Assembly (NCBI GenBank): GCA_020633675.1
Contig: JACKDE010000001.1
Span: 682,001-746,000, forward strand
Length of the DNA stretch: 64,000 nucleotides
Source: Deferribacteres bacterium
GTDB taxonomy: Bacteria > Zhuqueibacterota > Zhuqueibacteria > Zhuqueibacterales > Geothermadaptataceae
Reading direction: 5' to 3'
A program made the translations under genes and the position numbers. Positions 34,627-44,121 of the stretch are shown one piece after another. Within the stretch, counting starts at the first letter, position 1, and the number at the start of each line of letters is the position of its first letter. The notes beneath the pieces were generated by a model. The model searched no databases. It saw only the letters and a program-made list of their open reading frames with translations, and had not been told where the DNA came from.

Positions 34627-36210
34627 TTAAAGTAAACCTTTGCTCATCTCGCCATTGATCAGCCGCCAAATACCGAGTGGATTGGTATTTTTCAGTTCGT
34701 CCGGCAAAAGTTTGTCCGGAAAATTTTGAAAGCAGACCGGGCGCGCAAAGCGGTCGATGGCTGCCGTGCCGACGGAGGTTGTGCGGCTATCCGTGGTTGC
34801 CGGAAACGGCCCGCCGTGCACCATCGCATGACAGACTTCGACGCCGGTGGGGAAACCGTTGCGGATCAGTCTGCCGACCTTTCTTTCCAGAGTATGAATC
34901 AGTTCTGTGTGGCTTTCGAGATCCTCATCGGTGGCCCAAAGCGTAGCTGTCAGGTGCCCGTGCAGCTTGCTCGCGATGTCCAGCAATTCAGCTTTATTTT
35001 TTGCTGTCACCGACAGGGTGGATGGGCCGAAAATTTCATCTTCGAGTTGTTGGTTTTCAATGTAGGATGCAGCATCTGTTTGCAGCACGTGGGGTACCCC
35101 TTGCAAGCCTGCAGTCTGTGCGCCGCTAGCTAAAATGTTGACCCCTTTCTGTGCAGCAGTACTGGCCACAGCATCCTGAAATGCGGCGTGGATTTGCGGT
35201 GTCAACATGGTTGCTGATGGGGCTTTTTGAAAAGCTTCACTCAGCGCGCTCTGAAATGCAGTTAAATCGCCTGCATCCATTTGAAAAACAAGCCCTGGAT
35301 TGGTGCAAAATTGCCCCACACCCAAAGTAACCGAACCTGCCAGGCCCTTAGCGATTGCAGCGCTATGTTTTTTCATCGCACCCGGCAGGATAAACACCGG
35401 ATTGCTGCTGCCCATTTCCGCATAAACAGGGATCGGCTCAGGACGGCGATTTGCCGCATCAAAAATAGCCTTGCCACCGGTGAACGAACCGGTAAAGCCA
35501 ATCGCCTTGATCAAAGGATGTGTGACGATGGCCATGCCGACATCGTTCGATTTCCCCTGCAACATCGAAAAAGTGCCGTCCGGCATGCCTGATTTTTGCG
35601 AGGCGCTCAGGATCGCTCGGGCAACCATTTCGCAGGTGCCCGGATGTGCGGGGTGAGCCTTGACAACAATCGTGCAGCCGGCTGCCAGCGCTGAGGCGGT
35701 ATCGCCGCCAGCGACGGAGAAGGCCAACGGAAAGTTGCTGGCGCCAAAAATACCTACCGGCCCCAATGCCCTGCGCATGCTGCGAACGTCCGGCTTTGGC
35801 AGCGGCTGGCGGTCTGGCATCGCCGTTTCGATGCGCGCGTCGACCCACGAGCCTTCGCGCAAAAGCTGGGCAAACATACGCAATTGCCCGACCGTGCGGC
35901 CACGCTCTCCGGTCAATCTCGCCAGCGGCAGTCCGGTCTCTTCACTGCAGCGCTGCAGCAAAGCGTCGCCGAGCGCCATGATTTCATCGGCTATTTTCTC
36001 GAGAAAGGCAGCGCGCTCTAAACCGCTGCGACGGCTGTAGGAGGCAAACGCTTGTTCGGCCTTGAGTATAGCCGCATCGACTTCCTGGCTGGTGGCTTCA
36101 TGAAACTGCGGAGCCAGCTCGGTTTCCGCGGCAGGATCAAAGGCTTTGAAAGTACGTTCGCCACGTTTGGATTCTTCTGCGCCGATAAAATTGCATCCGG
36201 TGATTTGCAT
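34627..36210 (-). CDS. Alpha-ketoglutarate semialdehyde (2,5-dioxovalerate) dehydrogenase
   Basis: This 527-residue aldehyde dehydrogenase starts at ATG 36210; the frame continues upstream only through the neighbouring gene. Catalytic residues are Glu265 in YAEMGSSNP and Cys302 in GVGQFCTNPG, with the KGSADH-type features IFGASNFPLAFSVAGGDTASALAAG and NGFPTGVEVCHAMVHGGPFPAT. It oxidises 2,5-dioxopentanoate to alpha-ketoglutarate with NAD(P)+. It lies 2 bp after the FAH-family dehydratase gene, which makes that substrate from 2-keto-3-deoxypentonates. This is the closing pair of the oxidative (Weimberg-type) pentose pathway. Confidence 0.93.
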   Translation of the reverse strand: MQITGCNFIGAEESKRGERTFKAFDPAAETELAPQFHEATSQEVDAAILKAEQAFASYSRRSGLERAAFLEKIADEIMALGDALLQRCSEETGLPLARLTGERGRTVGQLRMFAQLLREGSWVDARIETAMPDRQPLPKPDVRSMRRALGPVGIFGASNFPLAFSVAGGDTASALAAGCTIVVKAHPAHPGTCEMVARAILSASQKSGMPDGTFSMLQGKSNDVGMAIVTHPLIKAIGFTGSFTGGKAIFDAANRRPEPIPVYAEMGSSNPVFILPGAMKKHSAAIAKGLAGSVTLGVGQFCTNPGLVFQMDAGDLTAFQSALSEAFQKAPSATMLTPQIHAAFQDAVASTAAQKGVNILASGAQTAGLQGVPHVLQTDAASYIENQQLEDEIFGPSTLSVTAKNKAELLDIASKLHGHLTATLWATDEDLESHTELIHTLERKVGRLIRNGFPTGVEVCHAMVHGGPFPATTDSRTTSVGTAAIDRFARPVCFQNFPDKLLPDELKNTNPLGIWRLINGEMSKGLL

Positions 36211-36212
36211 GA

Positions 36213-37049
36213 TTATTCTACCTTGTTTTCCAAAGTTCCAATCGGTTCCATCGTAATGGCAATGGCATCGCCACTTTGCAAGCTGAAATCGTTCGGCGGC
36301 ACGATGCCGGTGCCGGTCATCAGCAGACTGCCGTGCGGAAATGAGCATTCGCGATACAGAAAAGAGACCAGTTCCTGCGGCGTTCGCTTCATTTGACCGA
36401 TATGTGTCTGCCCGGAGAACAGCGCACGCTGATTCCGGCTGATTTTGACATCGATAGTGGTTTGTGCGGGTAGCGGCTGGTCTGTCACGTAAATGCAGGG
36501 GCCGAGGGCAGCACATTTGTCATAGGTTTTGGCCTGTGGCAAATAAAGCGGATTCTCGCCCTCGATGCTGCGCGAACTCATATCGTTGCCGATGGTGTAG
36601 CCGACGATTTTGCCCGAGGTCGTAATTACAAGTGTCAGCTCCGGCTCCGGCACATTCCAGTTCGAGTCGCGGCGGATACGCACAGCGCCGCCATGTCCGA
36701 CCACGCGATGCGCATTCGCCTTGAAGAATAGCTCCGGGCGCTCCGCTTCGTAAACGCGCGCATAGAAATCGCCGCCGCCGGCATTTTTCGATTCTTCCTG
36801 ACGGCCCTGTTTGCTGCGAAAATAAGTGACGCCGCTTGCCCATAATTCCTGCGACTGCATCGGCGCATCGATGCCTTGCGCCAAGCGCTGATGCGCCTGG
36901 TCTATGGTAAGCTGTGGCGCATTGATGCCATGCACTTTTTGAAACAATGCATCATCGTTAATGAAACCATCCCAATCGGCATCTGCCAGCAGGAAATAGG
37001 ATGAATTTTTCTCGATCAAAATTCCATGACTAAGCTTAAATAGCTTCAT
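36213..37049 (-). CDS. FAH-family 2-keto-3-deoxypentonate dehydratase
   Basis: This 278-residue protein starts at MKLFKLSHG (ATG 37049, GGGAAG just upstream). It belongs to the fumarylacetoacetate hydrolase fold: GVTYFRSKQGRQEESKNAGG, NWNVPEPELTLVI with the metal-binding glutamates, and GNDMSSRSIEGENPLYLPQAK. This subgroup includes 2-dehydro-3-deoxy-D-arabinonate dehydratases, which form 2,5-dioxopentanoate. The gene directly precedes the matching semialdehyde dehydrogenase, which supports the role. Substrate stereochemistry (arabinonate or xylonate) cannot be decided. The upstream pentose dehydrogenase, lactonase and pentonate dehydratase are not in the window. Confidence 0.85.
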   Translation of the reverse strand: MKLFKLSHGILIEKNSSYFLLADADWDGFINDDALFQKVHGINAPQLTIDQAHQRLAQGIDAPMQSQELWASGVTYFRSKQGRQEESKNAGGGDFYARVYEAERPELFFKANAHRVVGHGGAVRIRRDSNWNVPEPELTLVITTSGKIVGYTIGNDMSSRSIEGENPLYLPQAKTYDKCAALGPCIYVTDQPLPAQTTIDVKISRNQRALFSGQTHIGQMKRTPQELVSFLYRECSFPHGSLLMTGTGIVPPNDFSLQSGDAIAITMEPIGTLENKVE

Positions 37050-37384
37050 AGTCTTCCCAATGTATTCACTCATTTATTCATGATCTTTTTGATAGTCAGA
37101 GCTTGAAATAGTGCAGGAACAATGTGTCAATAATTCACAGTTAATGTGTATTTTTATTGCTTCAACGATGAGACTGTTGCGATAAGGTGAAAAGCGCTTG
37201 GAACTTTATTAAAAAATGGGTTTAATAGCAAGCGAGTTTAAGTCCAATAATACACAAGTATTTTGGAAAAGACTGAATGTTTTTCGGTTTGTCAGATTTT
37301 AACATCTTTTAAATATTTGTAGTTATGATGGTTTTTTTATGAGTCTTGAACTGTTGAATACTTAGCAGAGGAGAAGCAAAGACA
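37050..37384. promoter_or_regulatory. Divergent promoter region between dehydratase and xylA
   Basis: A 335-bp AT-rich region separates two divergent sugar operons, so both promoters must lie here. AAAAGCGCTTGGA at 37191-37202 contains the palindromic core AAGCGCTT (37192-37199), the core of many LacI/CcpA-type operators. That assignment is tentative, and no LacI gene is in the window. Confidence 0.35.
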
Positions 37385-38548
37385 ATGCGTTATCAACCCG
37401 AACCTGAACATAAATTTACCTTTGGTCTGTGGACGGTCGGTAATCCCGGGCGCGACCCGTTCGGCGAAGCGGTGCGGCCAGTGCTGTCGCCGGTCGAGAT
37501 CGTGCACCTTTTGGCGGAGGTCGGTGCCTACGGCGTGAATTTGCACGATAACGACCTGGTGCCGATCGATGCAACAGCTTCGGAACGTGACCGCATCGTG
37601 CGGGATTTTAAGAATGCGCTCAAGGAAACCGGCCTGGTGGTACCGATGGCAACCACCAATTTGTTCGGTGATCCGATTTTCAAGGATGGCGCATTCACTT
37701 CCAATGACGCCAGGGTGCGCGCCTACGCTCTGCAGAAAACCATGCAGGCCATCGATCTGGGCGTTGAGCTGGGTGCACAGACCTATGTGTTTTGGGGTGG
37801 TCGTGAAGGCACCGAGACGGATGCCGGCAAAAATCCGCTCGATGCAGTCAAGCGCATGCGTGAAGCGATGAATTTCCTGTGCGAATACGTCAAATCGCAG
37901 CAGTATGATCTGAAGTTTGCGCTGGAAGCCAAGCCAAACGAACCGCGCGGTGACATTTTCCTGGCGACCACCGGGCACATGCTGGCCTTCATCGAAACGC
38001 TCGATCATGCGGACATGGTTGGCGTCAATCCGGAAATGGCACACGAGCACATGGCCGGGCTGAATTTCCTGCACAATATCGCGCAGGCCTGGGATGCCGG
38101 CAAGCTGTTCCACATCGACCTGAACGATCAGAATTTTGCCCGCTATGATCAGGATTTTCGTTTCGGATCGCATAATTACAAGCAAGCGTTTTTTCTGGTG
38201 AAATTTCTGGAAGATGTGGGCTATGCCGGCTCGCGCCATTTCGATGCCCACGCCTACCGCAGTGAAGATGTCGACGGTGTGAAGGATTTTGCCAGAGGCT
38301 GCATGCGCACCTATTTGATCCTGAAGGATAAAGCGGCAAAGTACAAAGCCGATGCGGAAATCCAGGCTCTGCTCAAGGAGATTCATGCCGAGCATTCGGA
38401 AGCATCATCGCTGCTCGGCGTTTTTGATCCACAAAAGGCCGATACGCTGAAAAAGCACCCCTTCGACCGCAAAGCCATTTCGGAAGTTGGCTTGAAATAT
38501 GAGAAGCTGGATCAGTTGGTCTTTGATCTGCTGATGGGCATCCGATAA
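37385..38548 (+). CDS. xylA: Xylose isomerase, class I (Streptomyces type)
   Basis: The protein has 387 residues, with GAGGAG before the ATG. The active-site set matches the class I actinobacterial enzyme position for position: His54 and Asp57 (NLHDNDLVP), Glu181 and Lys183 (ALEAKPNEPRG), Glu217 and His220 (VNPEMAHEH), Asp245, Asp255, Asp257 and Asp287. It converts D-xylose to D-xylulose (and glucose to fructose) with two divalent metals in the cytoplasm. No xylulokinase is adjacent. The SDR gene follows after 49 bp. The close match to a type common in actinobacteria may reflect transfer. Confidence 0.97.
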   Translation: MRYQPEPEHKFTFGLWTVGNPGRDPFGEAVRPVLSPVEIVHLLAEVGAYGVNLHDNDLVPIDATASERDRIVRDFKNALKETGLVVPMATTNLFGDPIFKDGAFTSNDARVRAYALQKTMQAIDLGVELGAQTYVFWGGREGTETDAGKNPLDAVKRMREAMNFLCEYVKSQQYDLKFALEAKPNEPRGDIFLATTGHMLAFIETLDHADMVGVNPEMAHEHMAGLNFLHNIAQAWDAGKLFHIDLNDQNFARYDQDFRFGSHNYKQAFFLVKFLEDVGYAGSRHFDAHAYRSEDVDGVKDFARGCMRTYLILKDKAAKYKADAEIQALLKEIHAEHSEASSLLGVFDPQKADTLKKHPFDRKAISEVGLKYEKLDQLVFDLLMGIR

Positions 38549-38597
38549 TTTGGCAAGCCGGCTGAAGTCATTCACAAGATGTAAGATTGGACTGTGC

Positions 38598-39422
38598 ATG
38601 GAATATCTGAATTCACTTTTTAACATAGAAAGCAAGGTTGCCGTGATTACCGGCGGCAGTGGCATTATCGGCGGGGCGATGGCCGAAGGCTTATTGCAGG
38701 CTGGAGCCAAAGTCGTGTTGATTTCGCGCAGCGAGCAGAAACTGAAAGCCAGAGTTGCGGCATTGCAGTGCTGCACAGATCATGTGTCAACGGTCAGCGG
38801 CGATGTATTGGACGAGCCGAAAATGACTGCGGCTCGCGACCGCATTCTGGACCAGTTTGGCCGGATCGATATCCTGATCAACGCGGCTGGTGGCCATGTT
38901 GCCGAGGCGGTTATCGGACTAGGGCAGAGCGTCTTTGATTTGAAAATCGAAAGTTTGCGCAAGGTGACTGATCTGAATTTGTATGGGACGGTCTTGCCGA
39001 CGCTGGTTTTTGGTGGTGCGATGGCCAGGGCACAGCAAGGCTCGATCATCAATATCTCGTCGATGGCGAGCCAGAGAGTGATTTCGCGCGCGGTGGGGTA
39101 CTCTGCCGCCAAGGCTGCAATCGATAATTTTACCCGCTGGATGGCGGTGGAACTGGCGCTGAAGTTTGGTCCGGGTATTCGTGTCAATGCTATTGCGCCA
39201 GGCTTTTTTCTCACCGAGCAAAATCGGACATTGCTGACCAACGATGACGGCTCTCTCAGCGAACGCGGCAAAACGATCATCGACATGACGCCTTTCAAGC
39301 GCTTCGGCTTGCCGGATGAATTGATTGGCACGACTGTTTGGCTCGCAAGCGAAGCCTCGAAGTTCGTGACCGGCACGGTGATCCCGGTCGACGGCGGATT
39401 TAGCATTTTTGGTGGCGTATAG
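38598..39422 (+). CDS. SDR oxidoreductase, probable D-mannonate oxidoreductase (fructuronate reductase)
   Basis: The protein has 274 residues from ATG 38598. Short-chain dehydrogenase motifs are the NAD site TGGSGIIGGAMAEGL, NAAGG, the catalytic Ser in SIINISSMAS and YSAAK (Tyr, Lys), and the C-terminal VIPVDGGFSIFGG. The start, LFNIESKVAVITGGSGIIGG, resembles the SDR-type UxuB (YjmF) group that reduces D-fructuronate to D-mannonate. The ManD gene in the window and the TRAP genes downstream fit hexuronate use. The SDR fold makes the exact substrate uncertain. Confidence 0.8.
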   Translation: MEYLNSLFNIESKVAVITGGSGIIGGAMAEGLLQAGAKVVLISRSEQKLKARVAALQCCTDHVSTVSGDVLDEPKMTAARDRILDQFGRIDILINAAGGHVAEAVIGLGQSVFDLKIESLRKVTDLNLYGTVLPTLVFGGAMARAQQGSIINISSMASQRVISRAVGYSAAKAAIDNFTRWMAVELALKFGPGIRVNAIAPGFFLTEQNRTLLTNDDGSLSERGKTIIDMTPFKRFGLPDELIGTTVWLASEASKFVTGTVIPVDGGFSIFGGV

Positions 39423-39598
39423 GCAGCGGAGCGCTATTTTTAGCCGTTTGCTATCGATTTTGAGCGAATTTAGTTGTAACGGATGCTGAATCAGCCATAC
39501 TATATTTTGTCCAAAATCAAATTTTGAATCCGACCTCAAAACCTGTATGATCGCACTTCAAGATAATTATCAGTAGCTGCGTAAAGGTGAGCCGATTT

Positions 39599-40633
39599 AT
39601 GAAAAATTTTAAATTTAGAGGGCTACAGATTTGCGTGGGAAACAAATCTGCTCTCCATAAGATGCGAGCAAAGTCGTTTTGGGTATTTGCTGTAATTGGA
39701 CTTTTGCTGTTTGGCTGCAAAGAATCGGGCAAGATCACCACGCTCAAGCTGGCGCACGGGCTTGATCCCGGGCATCCGGTGCACAAGGCGATGGAGTACA
39801 TGGCCGATAAAGTGGCGGAAAAATCAGCTGGCACAATGCGCATCGACATTTATCCGAGCGAGCAACTGGGTTCGGAACGCGAATGCATCGAGTTACTGCA
39901 AATCGGCAGCCTGGGTATGACAAAGGTGTCCGCAAGTATCGTGGAAAGTTTTGTACCATCTTACAGGGTTCTTGGATTGCCGTACATCTTCCGCGATGAA
40001 GCGCACCGTTTCGAAGTGCTCGATGGCGAAATAGGGCAGAAGCTGTTGCTGGAAAGCGAGAAGTATTTGATCCGTGGCCTTTGCTTTTATGATGCTGGCA
40101 GCCGCAGCTTTTATACCATCAACAAGCCTATTCGCACACCGGACGATTTGCAGGGAATGAAGATTCGCACCATGGAAAGCGCAACCGCAATCAAAATGGT
40201 GAATGCCCTGGGGGGCGCAGCAACACCGATTTCATGGGGTGAGTTGTACACCGCGCTGCAGCAAGGCGTCGTCGATGGCGCCGAGAACAATCCGCCGAGT
40301 TTCTATCTTTCCAGGCATTACGAGGTTTGCAAATACTATTCGCTGGATGAACATACGTCAGTGCCGGATGTATTGGTCATGAGCACAGTTGTGTGGAATT
40401 CATTGACCGCCGAGCAGCAAAAGATCGTGCAGGAAGCCGCGAAAGAATCTGCGCAATATCAGAAACAGCTTTGGAAAACGGCAAGCGAAGACGCATTGCG
40501 AGCCGTGCAGGCAGCAGGCGTGGAAGTGATCCGTCCGGATAAACAGCCTTTTGTCGCGAAAGTGGCAGATCTGCTGCAAGCCTACGAAGATCAACCGGAG
40601 ATGCATAAGTTAATCCAGGAAATTATGCAATAG
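39599..40633 (+). CDS. dctP: TRAP transporter solute-binding lipoprotein (DctP family)
   Basis: ATG 39599 gives 344 residues (AAAGGTGAG lies 6-8 bp upstream); a later ATG (39662) would give a shorter, more typical lipoprotein signal (VFAVIGLLLFGCKES). The DctP fold shows KLAHGLDPGHPVHKAMEYMADKV, the substrate-binding arginine in MKIRTMES, and LYTALQQGVVDGAENNPPSFY. It binds an organic acid, most likely a hexuronate given the neighbouring SDR, and delivers it to DctQM. The three TRAP genes form an operon. Confidence 0.92.
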   Translation: MKNFKFRGLQICVGNKSALHKMRAKSFWVFAVIGLLLFGCKESGKITTLKLAHGLDPGHPVHKAMEYMADKVAEKSAGTMRIDIYPSEQLGSERECIELLQIGSLGMTKVSASIVESFVPSYRVLGLPYIFRDEAHRFEVLDGEIGQKLLLESEKYLIRGLCFYDAGSRSFYTINKPIRTPDDLQGMKIRTMESATAIKMVNALGGAATPISWGELYTALQQGVVDGAENNPPSFYLSRHYEVCKYYSLDEHTSVPDVLVMSTVVWNSLTAEQQKIVQEAAKESAQYQKQLWKTASEDALRAVQAAGVEVIRPDKQPFVAKVADLLQAYEDQPEMHKLIQEIMQ

Positions 40634-40642
40634 AGGGAGACG

Positions 40643-41152
40643 ATGGCTGCGTTAAAAGTCCTGAAAAATATGAGAGCCAAGCTCGATAAAACGCTTGAAG
40701 TGTTGCTGATCATTTTAATGGGATTCATGGTCCTGAACGTATTGTGGCAGGTTTTTTCTCGATATATTCTGCAAGATCCGAGTTCGATAACCGATGAGTT
40801 GGCGCGTTTTCAGTTGATCTGGCTTGGGCTTTTGGGCGCATGCTATGCGGTTGGCAAGAAAACCCACCTTGCGATCGAGCTGTTTGGCAGTGGCTTATCT
40901 GCCGGACAAAAGCTGCTGTCCGATCTGTTTATTCAAATCGTGATTTTTCTCTTTGCCCTGCTGGTTATGGTCATCGGCGGCTTTCGATTGATGCAAATCA
41001 CCCTGGTGCTCAATCAGGTATCGGCTGCGCTGCAAATTCAAATTGGCTATGTCTACTCCATTCTTCCAATCAGCGGATTGGTCATGATGTTTTATTCGAT
41101 CACGTTCATGCTGGATGATCTTGCCATTTTTGCATCGGAAAAGAGGGCGTAA
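40643..41152 (+). CDS. dctQ: TRAP transporter small permease (DctQ)
   Basis: This 169-residue protein has four hydrophobic spans and the DctQ landmarks VLWQVFSRYILQDPSSITDELARF and GKKTHLAIELF. AGGGAGA precedes the ATG, 9 bp after the dctP stop. Its TAA overlaps the ATG of dctM by one base. It links the binding protein to the large permease in the inner membrane. Confidence 0.93.
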   Translation: MAALKVLKNMRAKLDKTLEVLLIILMGFMVLNVLWQVFSRYILQDPSSITDELARFQLIWLGLLGACYAVGKKTHLAIELFGSGLSAGQKLLSDLFIQIVIFLFALLVMVIGGFRLMQITLVLNQVSAALQIQIGYVYSILPISGLVMMFYSITFMLDDLAIFASEKRA

Positions 41153-42450
41153 TGGAAGTTTCAAATATCCTGATTCTGGTTGTCTCTTTTGTGGTGCTGC
41201 TGTTCCTGCGCGTCCCAATTTCCTTCTGCATCGGCATGGCTACTGTGCTGACCATGCTGCCGAGCATTCAGACAATCCCGGCACTGACAACTGTCGCGCA
41301 ACGCATGGCGACCGGCCTGGATAGTTTTGCGCTGCTTGCGATCCCATTTTTCATCCTTTCCGGCCAGTTGATGAATCACGGCGGCATCGCGCGAAGGCTG
41401 ATCGATTTTGCCAAAGTGCTGGTCGGCAGGCTGCCGGGCGGACTCGCCTTTGTGAATATCGTTGCGGCAATGCTTTTCGGTGCTGTCTCCGGCTCGGCTG
41501 TCGCGGCCGCCTCGGCTATCGGTGGTTTTATGTCACCGATCATGGAGCGGGAAGGCTATGACAGGGATTTCAGCGCTGCAGTGAATATCACCTCATCCAC
41601 CACAGGATTGCTGATTCCACCAAGTAATATTTTGATCGTGTATTCGCTTGCCAGCGGTGGGGTGTCCATTGCCGCTCTGTTTCTTGCTGGGTACTTGCCG
41701 GGTTTGCTGGTTGGCCTCACGCTGATGCTGGTGGCGGGTTTCTTTGCTTATCGCAAAAATTATCCTGTTGGCGAGAAGGTCGCTTTTGCCATTGCGCTGA
41801 AACGTTTTTGGGACTCCATTCCCAGCCTGCTGCTCTTGGTGATTGTTATCGGCGGTATCGTTGCGGGCATTTTTACCGCCACTGAAGCATCTGCGATTGC
41901 CGTGTTGTACACGTTTATTCTCTCAGTCCTCATTTACAAGGAAGTCAAGTGGTCACAGATTCCCAGAATTCTGCTCGATTCTGCTTCAACAACGGCCATT
42001 GTCATGCTTTTGATCGCGACGTCAATGGGAATGTCCTGGATTATGTCCTTTGAAAATATTCCACAAAATATGAGTGAGTTTCTCATTTCATTTTCGGACA
42101 ACAAAATCATTATCCTGCTGATTATCAATCTCATCCTCTTGTTTGTAGGCACGTTTATGGACATGACGCCTGCGGTTTTAATTTTCACGCCAATCTTTTT
42201 GCCGGTCGCCGTGCAGCTCGGCATCAATCCGGTTCATTTTGGCATCATTCTGGTTCTGAACCTGTGTATCGGCATCTGCACGCCGCCGGTCGGCAATGTG
42301 CTGTTTGTCGGCTGCAGTATCGCCAAAACCTCGGTCGTGAAAGTCATCCGGCCGCTCATGCCACTGTTTCTTGCAATGATTATTGCTTTGATGATCATTA
42401 CCTACTTCCCGACATTGACCATGATTGTACCGCGCTTGTTCGGCTATTGA
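41152..42450 (+). CDS. dctM: TRAP transporter large permease (DctM)
   Basis: This 432-residue protein has about 12 spans and typical DctM motifs: FALLAIPFFILSGQLMNHGGIARRLI, GAVSGSAVAAASAIGGFMSP, NITSSTTGLLIPPSN, FTATEASAIAVLYTF and GICTPPVGNVLFVGCSIAKTS. It is the Na+- or H+-coupled translocation subunit and is translationally coupled to DctQ. A hairpin terminator follows. Confidence 0.95.
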   Translation: MEVSNILILVVSFVVLLFLRVPISFCIGMATVLTMLPSIQTIPALTTVAQRMATGLDSFALLAIPFFILSGQLMNHGGIARRLIDFAKVLVGRLPGGLAFVNIVAAMLFGAVSGSAVAAASAIGGFMSPIMEREGYDRDFSAAVNITSSTTGLLIPPSNILIVYSLASGGVSIAALFLAGYLPGLLVGLTLMLVAGFFAYRKNYPVGEKVAFAIALKRFWDSIPSLLLLVIVIGGIVAGIFTATEASAIAVLYTFILSVLIYKEVKWSQIPRILLDSASTTAIVMLLIATSMGMSWIMSFENIPQNMSEFLISFSDNKIIILLIINLILLFVGTFMDMTPAVLIFTPIFLPVAVQLGINPVHFGIILVLNLCIGICTPPVGNVLFVGCSIAKTSVVKVIRPLMPLFLAMIIALMIITYFPTLTMIVPRLFGY

Positions 42451-42511
42451 TGATGCGATAGTCATGCCTGCACAGCACTGAGACTGATTATTTTTGATTG
42501 CAATTTACATT

Positions 42512-42542
42512 AAAAAAGGGAGTCACGAAGATTCCCTTTTTT
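42512..42542. terminator. Bidirectional terminator between dctM and the decarboxylase gene
   Basis: AAAAAAGGGA (42512-42521) pairs with TCCCTTTTTT (42533-42542) around an 11-nt loop. The A and T runs let it work for the two convergent genes. Confidence 0.8.
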
Positions 42543-42606
42543 AGTTCAATTGACTTGGGTGTTACCCATTTTCTGAAGCCTGTCCAAGACAGAAAATGGC
42601 TGAAAC

Positions 42607-44121
42607 CTATTTTCGCCATTCAGCATCGACTTGCCGCCCGATGCGTGCGATGATTTCCGGCAGCGCCTCGATGTCTGCCATCGTCGTGCGGAAGTTTACC
42701 ACACAGGCACGCAAAACATACTTGCCATCGATCACTGCGTTGGAAACGAATGCCTCGCCGCCTTCCTGCAAGCGGGTTAAAAGCTCGGTATTCAGTTTGT
42801 TGAGATCGTCGTCGGCAGCGGGACTGCCCATGTCAAAATGCTGAGGAACATATCGCAAGGTCGTGATGCTGAGGCTGTGCGTGAAGGCCTGCAATTCCGG
42901 ATGCATCTCCGCAAGTTCATACAGCCGCCGCGCCAGCACAATATCATCTGAGATCATTTTTTCATAACCGGCACGACCGACCTGACGCAGGCCGAGCCAT
43001 ACTTTTAGCGCACGAAATCCGCGTGAGTTTTGTGGCCCGTAATCGGCGAAATTAATCGGTGCTTCACCGCCGATGTCATCGAACTTGTAATAAGCCGGGC
43101 GGTACACGAACGGATCGCGCAAGGATTCCGGATTTCGCACCAGCGTACAGCCTGCTTCGAGTGGCGCATACAGCCACTTGTGCGGATCAAGGGCAATGGA
43201 ATCGGCCAATTGCATGCCACGAATATCTGCCGGCGCATCCGGCAAGACCGCAGCAACGGCGCCATACGCACCATCCACATGAAACCACAGATCGTGTCGC
43301 TTGCAGACTTCAGCGATCTCGTGCAGGGGATCGATGGCGCCGGTGCTGACCGATCCGGCCGTGCCGATGACCATAAAAGGCCGATCGCCATTTTGCGCAT
43401 CCTGTTGAACCTGACGGCGCAAGGCCGAGACATCCATGCGTTGGCTGGTGTCGGTGCCAATCCAGCGGATGGCATCGGTGCCCAGGCCGAACAGATCGGT
43501 TGCCTTATGAATCCAGGTATGGGTTTCCTTCGAAGCATAAACGCGCAACTGCTGACCATCCTCATGCCGCATGCCATTTTTGCGCGTATCCCAGCCTGCC
43601 TTGGCGTGGCGGGCAGCCAGAAATCCAACAAAATTCGCCATGTTGCCGCCGCTCACCAAAATACCTCCGCATTCATTTGAATAACCGATCATTTCAGCGA
43701 TCCAGCTAATGGTTTGCCGCTCAATTTCGGATGCGACCGGCGCTAAATTCCAGGCTCCGACATTTGGATTTACTGCAGCAGCGAGCAGATCGGCCAGTGC
43801 ACCGATCGGTGCGGCTGATGAAGTAATGTAGCCTAAAAATTTCGGGTGACCATTGAAAAGTGAATGATCGAATAAAAGCTTGGCTGTTTGGGCAAGTATG
43901 CGCTCGGCATCTTCGCCCTCGCGAGGGAGCCGGCGCTCGCCGATGAGCGTGCGAATTTCGGAGGGCGTTTCCCCGGTGGTGACAGGACGGTCGGGCAGCG
44001 TTCCCAGGAAGTCAGCGATCTGATCGATCAGGCCGTAACCCAGCGCACGGAATGCCTCTGGCGTCATCTCTAGCGGCGAAGTCCGTTGACCATTTGATTC
44101 AGTATTGTTTTGGTGCTTCAT
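42607..44121 (-). CDS. PLP-dependent amino-acid decarboxylase (group II, DDC family)
   Basis: This 504-residue protein has the aromatic-amino-acid/glutamate decarboxylase fold: HPKFLGYITSSAAPIGALADLL, GGILVSGGNMANFVGF, WFHVDGAYGA with the PLP-ring Asp283 and LDPHKWLY with the PLP lysine Lys315. Family members decarboxylate tyrosine, DOPA, tryptophan or related acids to amines. The substrate cannot be set from sequence. It stands alone, convergent to the TRAP operon. Confidence 0.9.
   Translation of the reverse strand: MKHQNNTESNGQRTSPLEMTPEAFRALGYGLIDQIADFLGTLPDRPVTTGETPSEIRTLIGERRLPREGEDAERILAQTAKLLFDHSLFNGHPKFLGYITSSAAPIGALADLLAAAVNPNVGAWNLAPVASEIERQTISWIAEMIGYSNECGGILVSGGNMANFVGFLAARHAKAGWDTRKNGMRHEDGQQLRVYASKETHTWIHKATDLFGLGTDAIRWIGTDTSQRMDVSALRRQVQQDAQNGDRPFMVIGTAGSVSTGAIDPLHEIAEVCKRHDLWFHVDGAYGAVAAVLPDAPADIRGMQLADSIALDPHKWLYAPLEAGCTLVRNPESLRDPFVYRPAYYKFDDIGGEAPINFADYGPQNSRGFRALKVWLGLRQVGRAGYEKMISDDIVLARRLYELAEMHPELQAFTHSLSITTLRYVPQHFDMGSPAADDDLNKLNTELLTRLQEGGEAFVSNAVIDGKYVLRACVVNFRTTMADIEALPEIIARIGRQVDAEWRK

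Noticed and set aside
36211..36516. N-terminal extension of the semialdehyde dehydrogenase to 36516
   Set aside because: It overlaps the FAH-family gene in another frame; the conserved protein begins at ATG 36210.
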